Positions 45,615 through 54,552 of a DNA stretch of 64,000 nt are shown one piece after another (the stretch's first letter is position 1; the number at the start of each line of letters is the position of its first letter). The stretch is taken from assembly GCF_947499695.1 (NCBI RefSeq), contig NZ_CANMPQ010000002.1, positions 558,001-622,000 on the forward strand. The letters run 5' to 3'. The translations under genes were made by a program, and so were the position numbers. This stretch comes from an uncultured Allomuricauda sp. GTDB taxonomy: Bacteria > Bacteroidota > Bacteroidia > Flavobacteriales > Flavobacteriaceae. The notes under the pieces are model-generated. The model was not told the DNA's origin, made no database searches, and saw nothing but the letters and a program-made list of their open reading frames with translations.

Positions 45615-46574
45615 ATGAAGATTAAACAACTTGCTTATTTGTTTTTGCTAGTAATTTATGCGAATACATTTGGACAAACAGAAACCTCAAAGGAAAAAGA
45701 ACAATATTTTGATTTTTGGATCGGCAAATGGAATGCTACTTGGGATGAAGGTGATGGTAAACAGGGAAAGGGAATTAATATTGTTACGGTAACCCTCGAT
45801 GGCAAGTCTATCCATGAGAATTTTGTTGTTACTGAAGGTGCGCAAAAAGGATTTAAGGGAGTAAGTATGTCCATGTACGTTCCTTTTTTAAAAAGATGGA
45901 AGCAGTCATGGAATGACAACACTCAAAGTTATTATGACTTTACAGGTGAGTTTGAGGGGGATAGAAGAATTTTTAAAACAGAACCAATCAAAATCAAAGA
46001 AAAGGAGGTTATACTCAGGATGGTTTTTCATGACATCAAAAAAGATTCGTTTACATGGGACTGGGAAGCATCCATCGATGCAGGTAAAACTTGGAAGCAG
46101 AACTGGCAAATATTTTATACCAGAATACAGGAAGATAAAATAAGCAATTTGTCTCCCGAAAAACCCGATTTCACAAGTTTGATTGGAAATTGGAACTGTA
46201 TCGTATCAAACTTGGACAAAGACGGTAATTGGAAAGAGGCTAATGCTAAATGGGAATGGAAAACTATTCTGAATGGAAAAGTTATTCAAGATTATTGGGA
46301 GTCGCCCACCATGAAAGGAATCAATATAAGAACGTTTAATCCTAAAACCGGAAGCTGGATGAATGCCTGGGTCAACGATCAGAATAATTCAATTTCAGAG
46401 ATTTGGACGGCCAACACAAAAGATGATGGTACCATTATGATGACGGATGACAAGAAAAGCTTTGAAATACATTTTTATAATATCAAGCAAGACTCATTTG
46501 ATTGGAAATGGGATGTTCGACAAGAAGATGGAAGTTTAAAAACCATATCCAAGATCAAGGGTACTCGGATATGA
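45615..46574 (+). CDS. Secreted protein with two tandem DUF1579-like domains
   Basis: A 319-residue protein with a signal peptide (MKIKQLAYLFLLVIYANTFGQ). Two copies of the same beta-rich domain follow, at about 28-178 (FDFWIGKWNATWDEGDGKQ) and about 186-319 (LIGNWNCIVSNLDKDG; GKVIQDYWESPTMKGINIR). The duplication is internal to the gene, and the single-domain neighbour 58 bp upstream is a third copy. No catalytic motif is visible; ligand binding is the likely role. Regulation is presumably shared with the upstream gene. Confidence 0.65.
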   Translation: MKIKQLAYLFLLVIYANTFGQTETSKEKEQYFDFWIGKWNATWDEGDGKQGKGINIVTVTLDGKSIHENFVVTEGAQKGFKGVSMSMYVPFLKRWKQSWNDNTQSYYDFTGEFEGDRRIFKTEPIKIKEKEVILRMVFHDIKKDSFTWDWEASIDAGKTWKQNWQIFYTRIQEDKISNLSPEKPDFTSLIGNWNCIVSNLDKDGNWKEANAKWEWKTILNGKVIQDYWESPTMKGINIRTFNPKTGSWMNAWVNDQNNSISEIWTANTKDDGTIMMTDDKKSFEIHFYNIKQDSFDWKWDVRQEDGSLKTISKIKGTRI

Positions 46575-46610
46575 ACATCCCATTCTTAAAAAGAGATTGA
46601 GTATTTACCT

Positions 46611-47375
46611 TTATAATCTTTCTGCGTATATAAAGATACTCTTAAGATCACTCAACTTAGCCGGTCTGAGTCTTTTGTCCCGGATATATTTTTTAACCGC
46701 GGTTCTAGAAGCGCTCGGAAAAATTTCCAAGAAGTCCTTTTTCTTTTTCGGAATAGCTACCAGAGATGCATCACCTTTTAATCCATAGAAAAGGGAAACA
46801 TCATCGATAAACTTTGCTGGAATAGATTGGGCCAGAGAGTTTGTAGAGGATTTACCTGGAGAGTATTTCTTGCGCTTATTGGAATACAAGACGTAAGTAT
46901 CCCCTGTAAATTCTTTTATACAATAACTGTCGCCCTGCAACCCATCTGCGCTTACGTATGAAAAATATTGTATCTCTTTGCCCTCAACAACAGTCTTGAT
47001 TTCATTGGACTGTACCAAAAACTGGAATTGCTCCTCGGACAAATCCGAGTTTTTGATTTCCATTTGGTCTTGAAAGGCATTGTATCTTAAATAGAAGGAA
47101 CCCAAAAGATCGTTCTTATAATAAAGGTTACCCTTTTTAAAAGTATCAAGATAATATGGAGAGCCTTCTATAGTGGATAAATCAGCATTACTTGATGATT
47201 TTTGAGCGTTACTTACAATGGCATTTACAAGAGATTCTCGCATTTGTATGCTTGTAAAATCCTGAAGGTTGTTCGTGCCTACTGCACTTCCAAAGTTCTT
47301 TGCTTGTTGGGCAGAACAAGTAAAACTTGCCAAAACAGCGAAGCTAAAGACGGGTAAAAATTTCATTTTCATCAT
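46611..47375 (-). CDS. Secreted protein of unknown function
   Basis: A 254-residue protein with a signal peptide (MMKMKFLPVFSFAVLASFTCSAQ) and no recognised family. The mature part has alternating polar and aromatic residues with several Tyr-rich strands (GSFYLRYNAFQDQMEI; IQYFSYVSADGLQGDSYCIKE) and a Lys-rich C-terminus (KKKKDFLEIF; KKYIRDKRLRPAKLSDL). The end resembles a short helical tail such as those of secreted structural proteins. It is separated from the SusC/SusD unit by a strong terminator, so it is a distinct unit. Confidence 0.65.
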   Translation of the reverse strand: MMKMKFLPVFSFAVLASFTCSAQQAKNFGSAVGTNNLQDFTSIQMRESLVNAIVSNAQKSSSNADLSTIEGSPYYLDTFKKGNLYYKNDLLGSFYLRYNAFQDQMEIKNSDLSEEQFQFLVQSNEIKTVVEGKEIQYFSYVSADGLQGDSYCIKEFTGDTYVLYSNKRKKYSPGKSSTNSLAQSIPAKFIDDVSLFYGLKGDASLVAIPKKKKDFLEIFPSASRTAVKKYIRDKRLRPAKLSDLKSIFIYAERL

Positions 47376-47397
47376 GACATTATTTTTTTAGATTGAT

Positions 47398-47430
47398 AAA
47401 TAAGGCGCACAGTTTTTGTGCGCCTTATTT
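47398..47430 (-). terminator. Terminator of the SusC/SusD/lipoprotein operon
   Basis: A 13-bp stem (AAATAAGGCGCAC at 47398-47410 with its complement at 47418-47430) and a 7-nt loop, with AT-rich flanks. It lies 9 bp after the lipoprotein stop. Confidence 0.88.
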
Positions 47431-47438
47431 ATTGTTTA

Positions 47439-48392
47439 CTATAGTTTAGTAAGTTGAAATGATGCTTGAGGCGACCCTGTGCCACAATCGTTTGCTTCAT
47501 CAGAGGTAAAGTTGATTATAAAGGAACTATCATCCGGATTACTTAGATCATATGTGGTATTCACCGAGGCGGTTCCTGAAGCAATTAAACCAACACAACC
47601 GGCTCCAACACTTTGGGCCGGTGTTACAATGATTTCCCCACACACAAACTGGAACTCAAAATCTACCGGACCAAAAGGGCCAAAGGCAGGAAATGTAGGA
47701 ACATTTCTAATAAGCCGTGTAGTGTTGCCCACGGCATCTATGGTGTAAACTCCATCTTGGTAATCATTTATACCAAAAATACCTGGAGTCAACGTTGTAA
47801 GTTGGTATTGTCCTGTAAACAGTTCATCTGAAGGAAGCAAAGCAATCAAGGTAGCTCGGTAAACATATGGTGAGCTAAAAAAATCGCCTCCGCTAATGTT
47901 CGGGTTTTGGTCTCCACCCGTAAATGTTTGACCTGTGGTAAGATCCATTTCAAAACGAAGTTCAATTTGATCACCACAATTAAATTCGCCCGCTGACAAT
48001 CCAAGAGCTCCGGTAAGCTCTCCTAGCGTGGAAGTTACCTCTCTTCTAGGCAAGCCGAAAGGGCCATTAGTAAAGTCAGAAGGAGCAAAGGTTTGTATCT
48101 GAACCTCACCAGAATCTGTAGTTCCATTTTCAGGAGTATTGTCAATAAGCTTGGCAAATAGCCGAACCTCCTCCATCAAAGCACCATTTTCTAAATCCTG
48201 GGCTTCAATTTCCACTCCCCAAACAGCAGATGGGTCGAGAACATCCATTGCAGGACTTATTACATTTACTGTGCGCAAGATTGCCCCGCGAATCACATCA
48301 TCTAGTACTTCCCCTGATAGTTTGTCATCCTCGCTGCACGAAAAGAAAAACAGGGCCACTAATAAAAAAGAATATTTATATATGATTTTCAT
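47439..48392 (-). CDS. Surface lipoprotein of the SusC/SusD locus (SusE/F position)
   Basis: A 317-residue lipoprotein (signal MKIIYKYSFLLVALFFFSC, lipobox FFSC, Cys19) placed where SusE/SusF surface glycan-binding proteins usually lie. It is beta-rich with many Gly/Pro/Asn turns and six or so cysteines that could form disulfides (CGDQIELRF; CVGLIASGT). It follows SusD by 14 bp on the same strand. Sequence identity to characterised SusE proteins is not evident, so the name rests on position and lipidation. Confidence 0.75.
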   Translation of the reverse strand: MKIIYKYSFLLVALFFFSCSEDDKLSGEVLDDVIRGAILRTVNVISPAMDVLDPSAVWGVEIEAQDLENGALMEEVRLFAKLIDNTPENGTTDSGEVQIQTFAPSDFTNGPFGLPRREVTSTLGELTGALGLSAGEFNCGDQIELRFEMDLTTGQTFTGGDQNPNISGGDFFSSPYVYRATLIALLPSDELFTGQYQLTTLTPGIFGINDYQDGVYTIDAVGNTTRLIRNVPTFPAFGPFGPVDFEFQFVCGEIIVTPAQSVGAGCVGLIASGTASVNTTYDLSNPDDSSFIINFTSDEANDCGTGSPQASFQLTKL

Positions 48393-48406
48393 ATCGAAAT
48401 TAGTAT

Positions 48407-50137
48407 TTAGTTAGCTATTGGACCACTTGGATTATTGTCCCAAAACACTGGCTGGGCCTGATTGGGCTTCTGGCTAATGTTTGAGTTTGTATTTACCGCA
48501 TTTGAAGGGTAGTACATTGATCTTGGAAAATCCCCTGGATTTGGAGATCTATTGGCTTGCACGGTTGTTGGATAACCTGTTCTTCTATAAAAATTATAAG
48601 GCTCAACTCCATTACCAAAGCAGGCTATAAAAAATTGTTCTCCCAAAACATCCCATTTACCATCAGCTGTAGCTGCGTCCCAGGCTGCTCCTATTGAGGA
48701 TACAAATGAATCTACAGTCGCTTGATCGGGAGCAAATGAAAAATCCGCACTTGGATCTAACGAACTAAAAGATTGAACCTTGGTTATCGATTTATTGACG
48801 CCTTCCAGCAATGCTGCTCTGGCTGCGGTTAAATCGTTACTAGCTAAACGTACTTCAGCTATCATAAAGTCTACCCAAGATGCAGTCAAAATAGGTGATA
48901 TTCCTGCGCCGAGGCCACCTTGTCCAGGACCAATACCTTGAAATGTATCGTCATCAAAGCGACCTCCGAAAGGATAAACTCCCCACATGGTCACAAAGAA
49001 TGCATCAGGATCTCGACCATCGTTTTGTCCATGGTCTCTTCCCCAATATCCGTTTGGCAGATTACAGAAGGTGAACCCACCATCAATATAATGTTGTGGA
49101 GGAGATTGTGTTGAACATCTAATGGTTTCTTGGTTTGGTGGAATCTCCTGCCCTGGCACAGCAGCTGTCTGCCGATAAAAGTAATACCGAATTCGCGGAT
49201 CATTCGAGACTTGCATTTCATTCATCAACCAATTAGAGACAAAATCAGAAGCGCCGGTCGGGGTATAGTTAAAGCCGTACCTAGGATGACGCGTATCTGG
49301 GTTGGATGCGCTTGTCCCTGGCCACGAATACTGAAAATCCTCAGAGGAGTCGGTAATGTAATTTCCGGAGGCGATAATGGCATTAAAACTTGATATGGCA
49401 TTTGCATCCACCAAACGTGTCTGATAGTATATTTTCAACTTCAGGGTATTAGCAGCCTTTATCCACATACCATAATCATTGGCATAAAAAACATCTGTAC
49501 TTGGCTCATCACTTGCAGTAGTTCCAAAATTTACTATTGCCTCATCGATTAAATCCAGTGCCGCTTGATATACCTCTGCTCCTGAATCAAGTTTTGGATT
49601 AAGGATACCTTCTTCACCCTTGAATGCTTCACTATATGGTATATCTCCAAAGAAATCTACCAAGCTCACGATAAGATATGCCTCAATAAATTGTGCTATA
49701 GCGATATGATGAGTTTGACCGGCTTCTTCAGCCAATCCGTTCATAATATTTATATCTTGAAGGATGCCAGTATAAGCATTTGTCCATTCGTCTGTGAAAT
49801 CAGAATCCTGATAAACCGATTGATAGTTTTGAGAATTACCGTTGTATAATGCCCCAGTTCTGGTCAATTCCATACCATGCAGGTTAAAACCATCGCCGTT
49901 AGTGGCGCCTCCAGAAACCCAGTTATCATTTACATCAAAGTCGGCGTTACCTTCCAACTGTCTTACAAAATCTTCCTGAATGGAATTCAAAAAGAAATCA
50001 ACACTTGCCTGCTCTGGTGCTAGGGCATTGGGGTCTTGAGTTATATCTAGCTCTGTACTTTCGCATCCACCTATAAACAGCCCTAAAGCGGCCAATGGAA
50101 TCAGTATATATCTATTTGTTGTTTTCATCTTTTTCAT
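48407..50137 (-). CDS. SusD/RagB-family substrate-binding lipoprotein
   Basis: SusD proteins lie on the outer leaflet and cap the SusC channel. This 576-residue protein has a lipoprotein signal (ALGLFIGGC, Cys25) and the family start TELDITQDPNALAPEQASVDFFL. The TPR-like helical core includes QFIEAYLIVSLVDFFGDIPYSEAF, characteristic of SusD proteins, and DFMIAEVRLASNDLTAARAALLEGVNKS. It is 5 bp from SusC and translated after it. The ligand is unknown; no glycan-degrading enzyme is adjacent. Confidence 0.93.
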   Translation of the reverse strand: MKKMKTTNRYILIPLAALGLFIGGCESTELDITQDPNALAPEQASVDFFLNSIQEDFVRQLEGNADFDVNDNWVSGGATNGDGFNLHGMELTRTGALYNGNSQNYQSVYQDSDFTDEWTNAYTGILQDINIMNGLAEEAGQTHHIAIAQFIEAYLIVSLVDFFGDIPYSEAFKGEEGILNPKLDSGAEVYQAALDLIDEAIVNFGTTASDEPSTDVFYANDYGMWIKAANTLKLKIYYQTRLVDANAISSFNAIIASGNYITDSSEDFQYSWPGTSASNPDTRHPRYGFNYTPTGASDFVSNWLMNEMQVSNDPRIRYYFYRQTAAVPGQEIPPNQETIRCSTQSPPQHYIDGGFTFCNLPNGYWGRDHGQNDGRDPDAFFVTMWGVYPFGGRFDDDTFQGIGPGQGGLGAGISPILTASWVDFMIAEVRLASNDLTAARAALLEGVNKSITKVQSFSSLDPSADFSFAPDQATVDSFVSSIGAAWDAATADGKWDVLGEQFFIACFGNGVEPYNFYRRTGYPTTVQANRSPNPGDFPRSMYYPSNAVNTNSNISQKPNQAQPVFWDNNPSGPIAN

Positions 50138-50142
50138 ATTTA

Positions 50143-53100
50143 TTAGAATGTGGCTTTTACACTTAGACCATACCTTCTTGAACTTGGTCCATTAAGGAAA
50201 TCGAACCCAACTCCGTTTCCAACACCTAAACCTGACGTATTTGGGTCAAAGTTTGCACCATTTGGAGTGTTGATAGCATCATACCAAAGGTTTTGCCCCG
50301 AAACAGTAAAAACCAACGAGCCAAAAGGTGTTTTGTCTAAGAATTTTTCAGGCATGCTGTAAGCCAAAGAAACTTCTTGTAGCCTTATAGTGGTAGCGTC
50401 ATATACTTGAAGTTCACTTGGACCAAAGAGGACATTGGTAAAGTAAAAATCAGAGTTGTTTATCTGGATATTGTTCGGTTGCCCGTTCGGACCTATTCCG
50501 TCTAAGACAAAGGACTCTCTTCTATTTAAGGTCTCTGGGATCAACCCTCTTCCCAATAAAGTGGAAATAGTACTGGAATAGATATCACCACCTTGAGTAT
50601 AGTTCATTTGAAAACCAAGGGTAAAATTGTGGAAAGAGAGGGTGTTCTGTAGGTTCGCCACCCAGTCTGGGTTAGGATCACCGATTACACCATTGTTTGG
50701 GTCTTGCTGAAAATTTCCCTGAGCGTCAATGACCAATTCTCCATTAGCGGTACGTTGAACTTGTGACCCAAAGAAAACACCTAATGGTTCTCCTGGAATA
50801 GCTGCATTACCCAAGTTTGCAAAACCAGAATAGATAACTTGATCGGTATCAATACCTAAATCAGTTACAGTGGTTTCGTATGCGGTAAAGTTTAAATTGG
50901 TATTCCAGTTTAAGCCCTTATCGTTGCTTCTTATCCAAGTCACCCCTAAATCTGCCTCAATACCCTCACCGTCAATTTCACCAACATTGGTATCTGTAAA
51001 AGTAAAACCTGTTGAAGGATCCAATGGCCTTCTTACAATAAGGTCCTTGGTGATTCTTTTATATACAGAAACATCAATGGTGATTCTGTTATCAAGAAGG
51101 GCAGACTCGATTCCAAGCTCGATCTCAGAGACTGTTTCTGGTTGTAGGCCAGGGTTTCCTAAAGTTTGGCCTGAGGTATTGCTCACTATATTCGTTCCAC
51201 CTCCTGTTTGGTTGTCGTTGGTCACCAAAACAAGTGTCGATGCTATTGGATAAGGATTAAAGGTGTTAAAACCTGCTGAGGTTCCATACCCAGCCCTTAG
51301 CTTTAAGTAATTTAAACCATTTTGACTCTTTAAGCCATCTATAGCTTCGGTTGGAATAAATGATAAACTAGCACTTGGATAAAAGAGGCTTCTATTTTCT
51401 TTGGAGAAATTGGAAGCCCAGTCATTTCTGCCTGATAATGTTAGATAAAGGAAGTTGTCATAATCAAAGTCTAACTGTCCATAAACCCCTACCAGATTTC
51501 TCTCGGTGAAAAATTGGATTTCATTGTTGTTTAAGTAGTTAAAGTGCCGCAGCACACCAAATACTTGCTGACCATCACTGGCAATTCCATTTTGGTCAAA
51601 CACTTCTCTTCGGGAAGTCCCCCCAACGTTGAATGCGAATCCAACTTTGGTGGTTAAATCGTAATTACCCGTTAATACAAGGTTATGATCCCAAATGGTA
51701 TTGGTGTTGTTCCAAGTGGAGTAGACTCCGCTCAACAGTCTTGCATCTCCACTATTACTGTTTACCCCACCTCTATTTTGGAAGTTTAAATTGTTTTCAC
51801 TGTAATTATCCAGTCCAACACGATAGTTTATGTTCAAATGATCATTGATATCATAGCTAATACTCGCATTTCCAAACACTCTGTTGGTTGCTTGATCGGT
51901 TCCCGAATTCGCAATAGTCCATAAAGGATGCTGAATACTGTTGTCTTGTCTATAATAAACTGATCCGCCTGTAATGGGATTTTCAAAGGGAAGCGCATCA
52001 AAATTTATACTTCTAGGGGTAAACCATAAATCTCCAAAAATAGAAGAACCTGTGCCGGTAGCCCCGTTACCATTACTAAGGGCAACTGGAGGCGATTTAA
52101 ACTTGGTCAAGGAATAATTCAATGTTCCAGAAATCGTGAATTTGTTCGAAAGCTGTGCAGAACCCCCTATGGAAAGATTGTTTCTAATTATCGAGTTTCC
52201 GGGTGTAAATCCTTGATCCTCTAAATGTCCATAGTTTGCATTATAAGTGATTTTTCCATCTTCTGAAGAACCCCGTGCGTTAATAGAGGTATTAAGTACC
52301 GTACCTGTTTTGAAGAGGTTTTTTACACTATTATAAGGCCGCCATTCGTATCGAGAAGTTGCAAATTCTGGAAAGGCTTGCGGAATTCCTGTTGCTGGAG
52401 CCGCTGTTGAATAAGGATGTGGAAGGGTCCCCTGTTGATCAAAGGAGCTATCATTTCCCCAACCATCTACACCACCTCTATTAAAACTTGGGCCCCAGTT
52501 ACTAAAGAACCACCCAAAAGATTGGTCAAAACCATTTCCATATTCATTTTGATAATCGGGAAGAGAGGCTATTTCGTTAAAGAAAAGAGAAGTACTTACC
52601 GTAATCTCAGATTTTTTGGAAGCACTTTGTGAAGCTTTACCACCTTTGGTGGTAATCAGAATTACACCGTTCTTTCCTTGCGAACCATAGAGAGTTGCAG
52701 CTGCAAGGCCTTTTAACACGTTTACACTTTCAATATTATTTGGATCCAAGTCCAAAAAACGACTAGATCCATTATTTCCATTAATAAAGGTTCCTTGAGG
52801 ATTAGTGTCATTGCTAAATGGCACGCCATCTACAATGAACAATGCTTGATTACTGGTACTAAAGGAGTTTAATCCTCGAATGATAATGTTTGTGCCGGAG
52901 CCTGAAAGTCCACTTTGCTGATTGATTTGTACACCCGAAGCCTTTCCGGTGAGGATTCTTGCAATATCACCCTCTGATTTTTGCTCCAATTGTTCCGAAC
53001 CTACTTCAGCAACTGCGTATCCAAGAGCCTGCTTCTCTTTTTGGATTCCAAGGGCGGTAACAACCACTTCTTGAAGGGCTTGCGCATCCTCACGCATTTG

Positions 53101-53379
53101 CACGTTGATAACACTTCCAGACCCAACAGATCTACGCTCTTCGCGTTGACCTATATAGGTATACAATAGTGTTTGCCCTTCTGCGGCTTGGATGCTGTAG
53201 TTACCGTCGAAATCTGTTTGGGTTCCGTTACTGGTACCCTGAACAACAATGTTAACACCTGGAAGCGGCAAACCCGCTTGATCAATGACCTGGCCAGTGA
53301 TCTGCTTGTTTTGGGACCATGCCGATATGGCACAGAAAAATGCCAGAACCAACGGTCGCACTAGTTTCTTTACTTTCAT
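50143..53379 (-). CDS. SusC/RagA-family TonB-dependent receptor
   Basis: This is the TonB-dependent channel of the SusCD pair, 1078 residues. Signal peptide (MKVKKLVRPLVLAFFCAISAWSQ), CarboxypepD_reg domain (ITGQVIDQAGLPLPGVNIVVQG, about 27-100), TonB-box region ALQEVVVTALGIQ, and a plug with IARILTGKASGVQINQQSG and LKGLAAATLYGSQGKNGVILITTKGG. The barrel follows, with C-terminal aromatic (VKATF). A start at 53379 gives the normal signal peptide. The spacer upstream is unusually long (339 bp) and contains two operator-like repeats. The substrate is unknown. Confidence 0.96.
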   Translation of the reverse strand: MKVKKLVRPLVLAFFCAISAWSQNKQITGQVIDQAGLPLPGVNIVVQGTSNGTQTDFDGNYSIQAAEGQTLLYTYIGQREERRSVGSGSVINVQMREDAQALQEVVVTALGIQKEKQALGYAVAEVGSEQLEQKSEGDIARILTGKASGVQINQQSGLSGSGTNIIIRGLNSFSTSNQALFIVDGVPFSNDTNPQGTFINGNNGSSRFLDLDPNNIESVNVLKGLAAATLYGSQGKNGVILITTKGGKASQSASKKSEITVSTSLFFNEIASLPDYQNEYGNGFDQSFGWFFSNWGPSFNRGGVDGWGNDSSFDQQGTLPHPYSTAAPATGIPQAFPEFATSRYEWRPYNSVKNLFKTGTVLNTSINARGSSEDGKITYNANYGHLEDQGFTPGNSIIRNNLSIGGSAQLSNKFTISGTLNYSLTKFKSPPVALSNGNGATGTGSSIFGDLWFTPRSINFDALPFENPITGGSVYYRQDNSIQHPLWTIANSGTDQATNRVFGNASISYDINDHLNINYRVGLDNYSENNLNFQNRGGVNSNSGDARLLSGVYSTWNNTNTIWDHNLVLTGNYDLTTKVGFAFNVGGTSRREVFDQNGIASDGQQVFGVLRHFNYLNNNEIQFFTERNLVGVYGQLDFDYDNFLYLTLSGRNDWASNFSKENRSLFYPSASLSFIPTEAIDGLKSQNGLNYLKLRAGYGTSAGFNTFNPYPIASTLVLVTNDNQTGGGTNIVSNTSGQTLGNPGLQPETVSEIELGIESALLDNRITIDVSVYKRITKDLIVRRPLDPSTGFTFTDTNVGEIDGEGIEADLGVTWIRSNDKGLNWNTNLNFTAYETTVTDLGIDTDQVIYSGFANLGNAAIPGEPLGVFFGSQVQRTANGELVIDAQGNFQQDPNNGVIGDPNPDWVANLQNTLSFHNFTLGFQMNYTQGGDIYSSTISTLLGRGLIPETLNRRESFVLDGIGPNGQPNNIQINNSDFYFTNVLFGPSELQVYDATTIRLQEVSLAYSMPEKFLDKTPFGSLVFTVSGQNLWYDAINTPNGANFDPNTSGLGVGNGVGFDFLNGPSSRRYGLSVKATF

Positions 53380-53590
53380 AAATAAAAAGTTTTGTTAGTA
53401 ATTAATGAGTTAGCGCAACTGAGAAAGGTAGGAGGAAGAAGCTTAAGGAATAGCTAATTCAAATAATCAAAAAATGAGAACAAAACTTTATTTTGGATAG
53501 TCGCTCGTCATTAAATGGTAAGACATCTCACCGTCCTACCTTACAATTGCAACGTAAAAGAATAGAAATCGAAATGCGTACCTGATAACG

Positions 53591-53606
53591 CCCATGCGGA
53601 TTTACA
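53591..53606 (+). promoter_or_regulatory. Operator-like copy D1 (CCCATG-N4-TTTACA)
   Basis: The left half is degenerate (4 of 6 positions) and the right half TTTACA is exact. It aligns with copy C at 13 of 16 positions and begins exactly 22 bp before D2. Confidence 0.45.
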
Positions 53607-53612
53607 GATTAT

Positions 53613-53628
53613 CCGACGTAAGTTGACA
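53613..53628 (+). promoter_or_regulatory. Operator-like copy D2 (CCGACG-N4-TTGACA)
   Basis: The motif is complete in all fixed positions. It is oriented away from SusC, and I find no TAnnTTTA/G box 37 bp downstream, so its target promoter is unresolved. Confidence 0.5.
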
Positions 53629-53718
53629 TTTACAAACAGGTAAAAAATTTATTAAACCGCGTCGAGGTCACGGATTTTTATATCTACATCGTGAATTTTA
53701 CAGCACAGCGAAGGGATA

Positions 53719-54474
53719 CTATTTAAATAGAATTACTATCGCTCCTATCGCAGTAACAACTAGAATGAACCTTTTGTAATTTCGTTCATTGATTTTTTTC
53801 ACAATAAAAACTCCGGAGAGAAGTCCTAAAGCAAGAGCAGGTAAAAGCTTTAAATCTATCAGTAAAGATTCAATAGAAATCGTTTTCCAAACAAAAATGT
53901 GAAAGGGTAGTTTGAATGCATTGGTGATTAAATAGAGCCAAGCAGCTGTGCCTACGAACTCGTTTTTGGGTAGGCGCATGGCCAAAAAGAAAATGTTGGT
54001 AAAAGCACCCGCTAAATTACCGATCATGGTACACACTCCTGCCACAATTCCAATAGGACCTGCAAACGCCCAGTGTGTGGGAATGTTGGTAGATTTTCGT
54101 CTGTCCCACCAGATCAATAAGAATAAGCTTATAAAAATGACGATGACCATGCCTAACTTAAATTCTTTTTCAGGCAAATCTTTACCTATAAAGACACCGA
54201 TTAAAATTCCGGAAATCATCCAGGGAAGAAAGCGCAAAATGTATTTCCATTGTGTATGCCGATTATAGTACAGCACGGCAACAATATCACCAACAAGTAA
54301 AAGCGGCATTATTAAACCCGTGGATTCCCTAGCGCCAAAAGCCAAAGCCAAAAGTGTTACGTTAAAGGTGGCAAGGCCTTTTAGACCCGCTTTGGATGTA
54401 CCCATTAAAAAAGCCGCTGTTGCGCCCAATATCCATGCAACAAACGTAGGTTCAGAAGTCATATGTATAACCAA
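53719..54474 (-). CDS. TauE/SafE-family sulfite/anion exporter-like membrane protein
   Basis: A 251-residue polytopic protein of the TauE/SafE (DUF81) family with about eight hydrophobic helices. The N-terminal segment WILGATAAFLMGTSKAGLKG carries the family's glycine-rich repeat, echoed in VAGVCTMIGNLAGAFTNIFFLAM. Members export sulfite, sulfoacetate or related anions, or act as permeases; the substrate cannot be read here. A Met four codons in (MTSEPTF) is a reasonable alternative start. It is divergent from the sodium symporter. Confidence 0.86.
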   Translation of the reverse strand: MVIHMTSEPTFVAWILGATAAFLMGTSKAGLKGLATFNVTLLALAFGARESTGLIMPLLLVGDIVAVLYYNRHTQWKYILRFLPWMISGILIGVFIGKDLPEKEFKLGMVIVIFISLFLLIWWDRRKSTNIPTHWAFAGPIGIVAGVCTMIGNLAGAFTNIFFLAMRLPKNEFVGTAAWLYLITNAFKLPFHIFVWKTISIESLLIDLKLLPALALGLLSGVFIVKKINERNYKRFILVVTAIGAIVILFK

Positions 54475-54552
54475 AGCAGGTGTTTAGCGAACAAAAAGCA
54501 AAGGTATTTCAAAAAAACTTTACCTTTAGTAACTTACCAATTAATAACCAAC

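Larger units (their letters stand above)
53380..53718. other. Long spacer upstream of the SusC operon
   Basis: 339 bp with no gene. It holds two operator-like repeats (next two entries), an imperfect hairpin GGTAAGAC/GTCCTACC at 53517-53540, and no TAnnTTTG box facing SusC that I could recognise. Confidence 0.5.

Noticed and set aside
53517-53540. Hairpin GGTAAGAC/GTCCTACC upstream of SusC
   Set aside because: One mismatch in an 8-bp stem and no T run; too weak to call as a regulatory RNA or terminator.
54463-54552. 30-residue N-terminal extension of the sodium symporter
   Set aside because: It is basic and overlaps the divergent TauE start; family members begin at the first hydrophobic helix, which follows ATG 54553.
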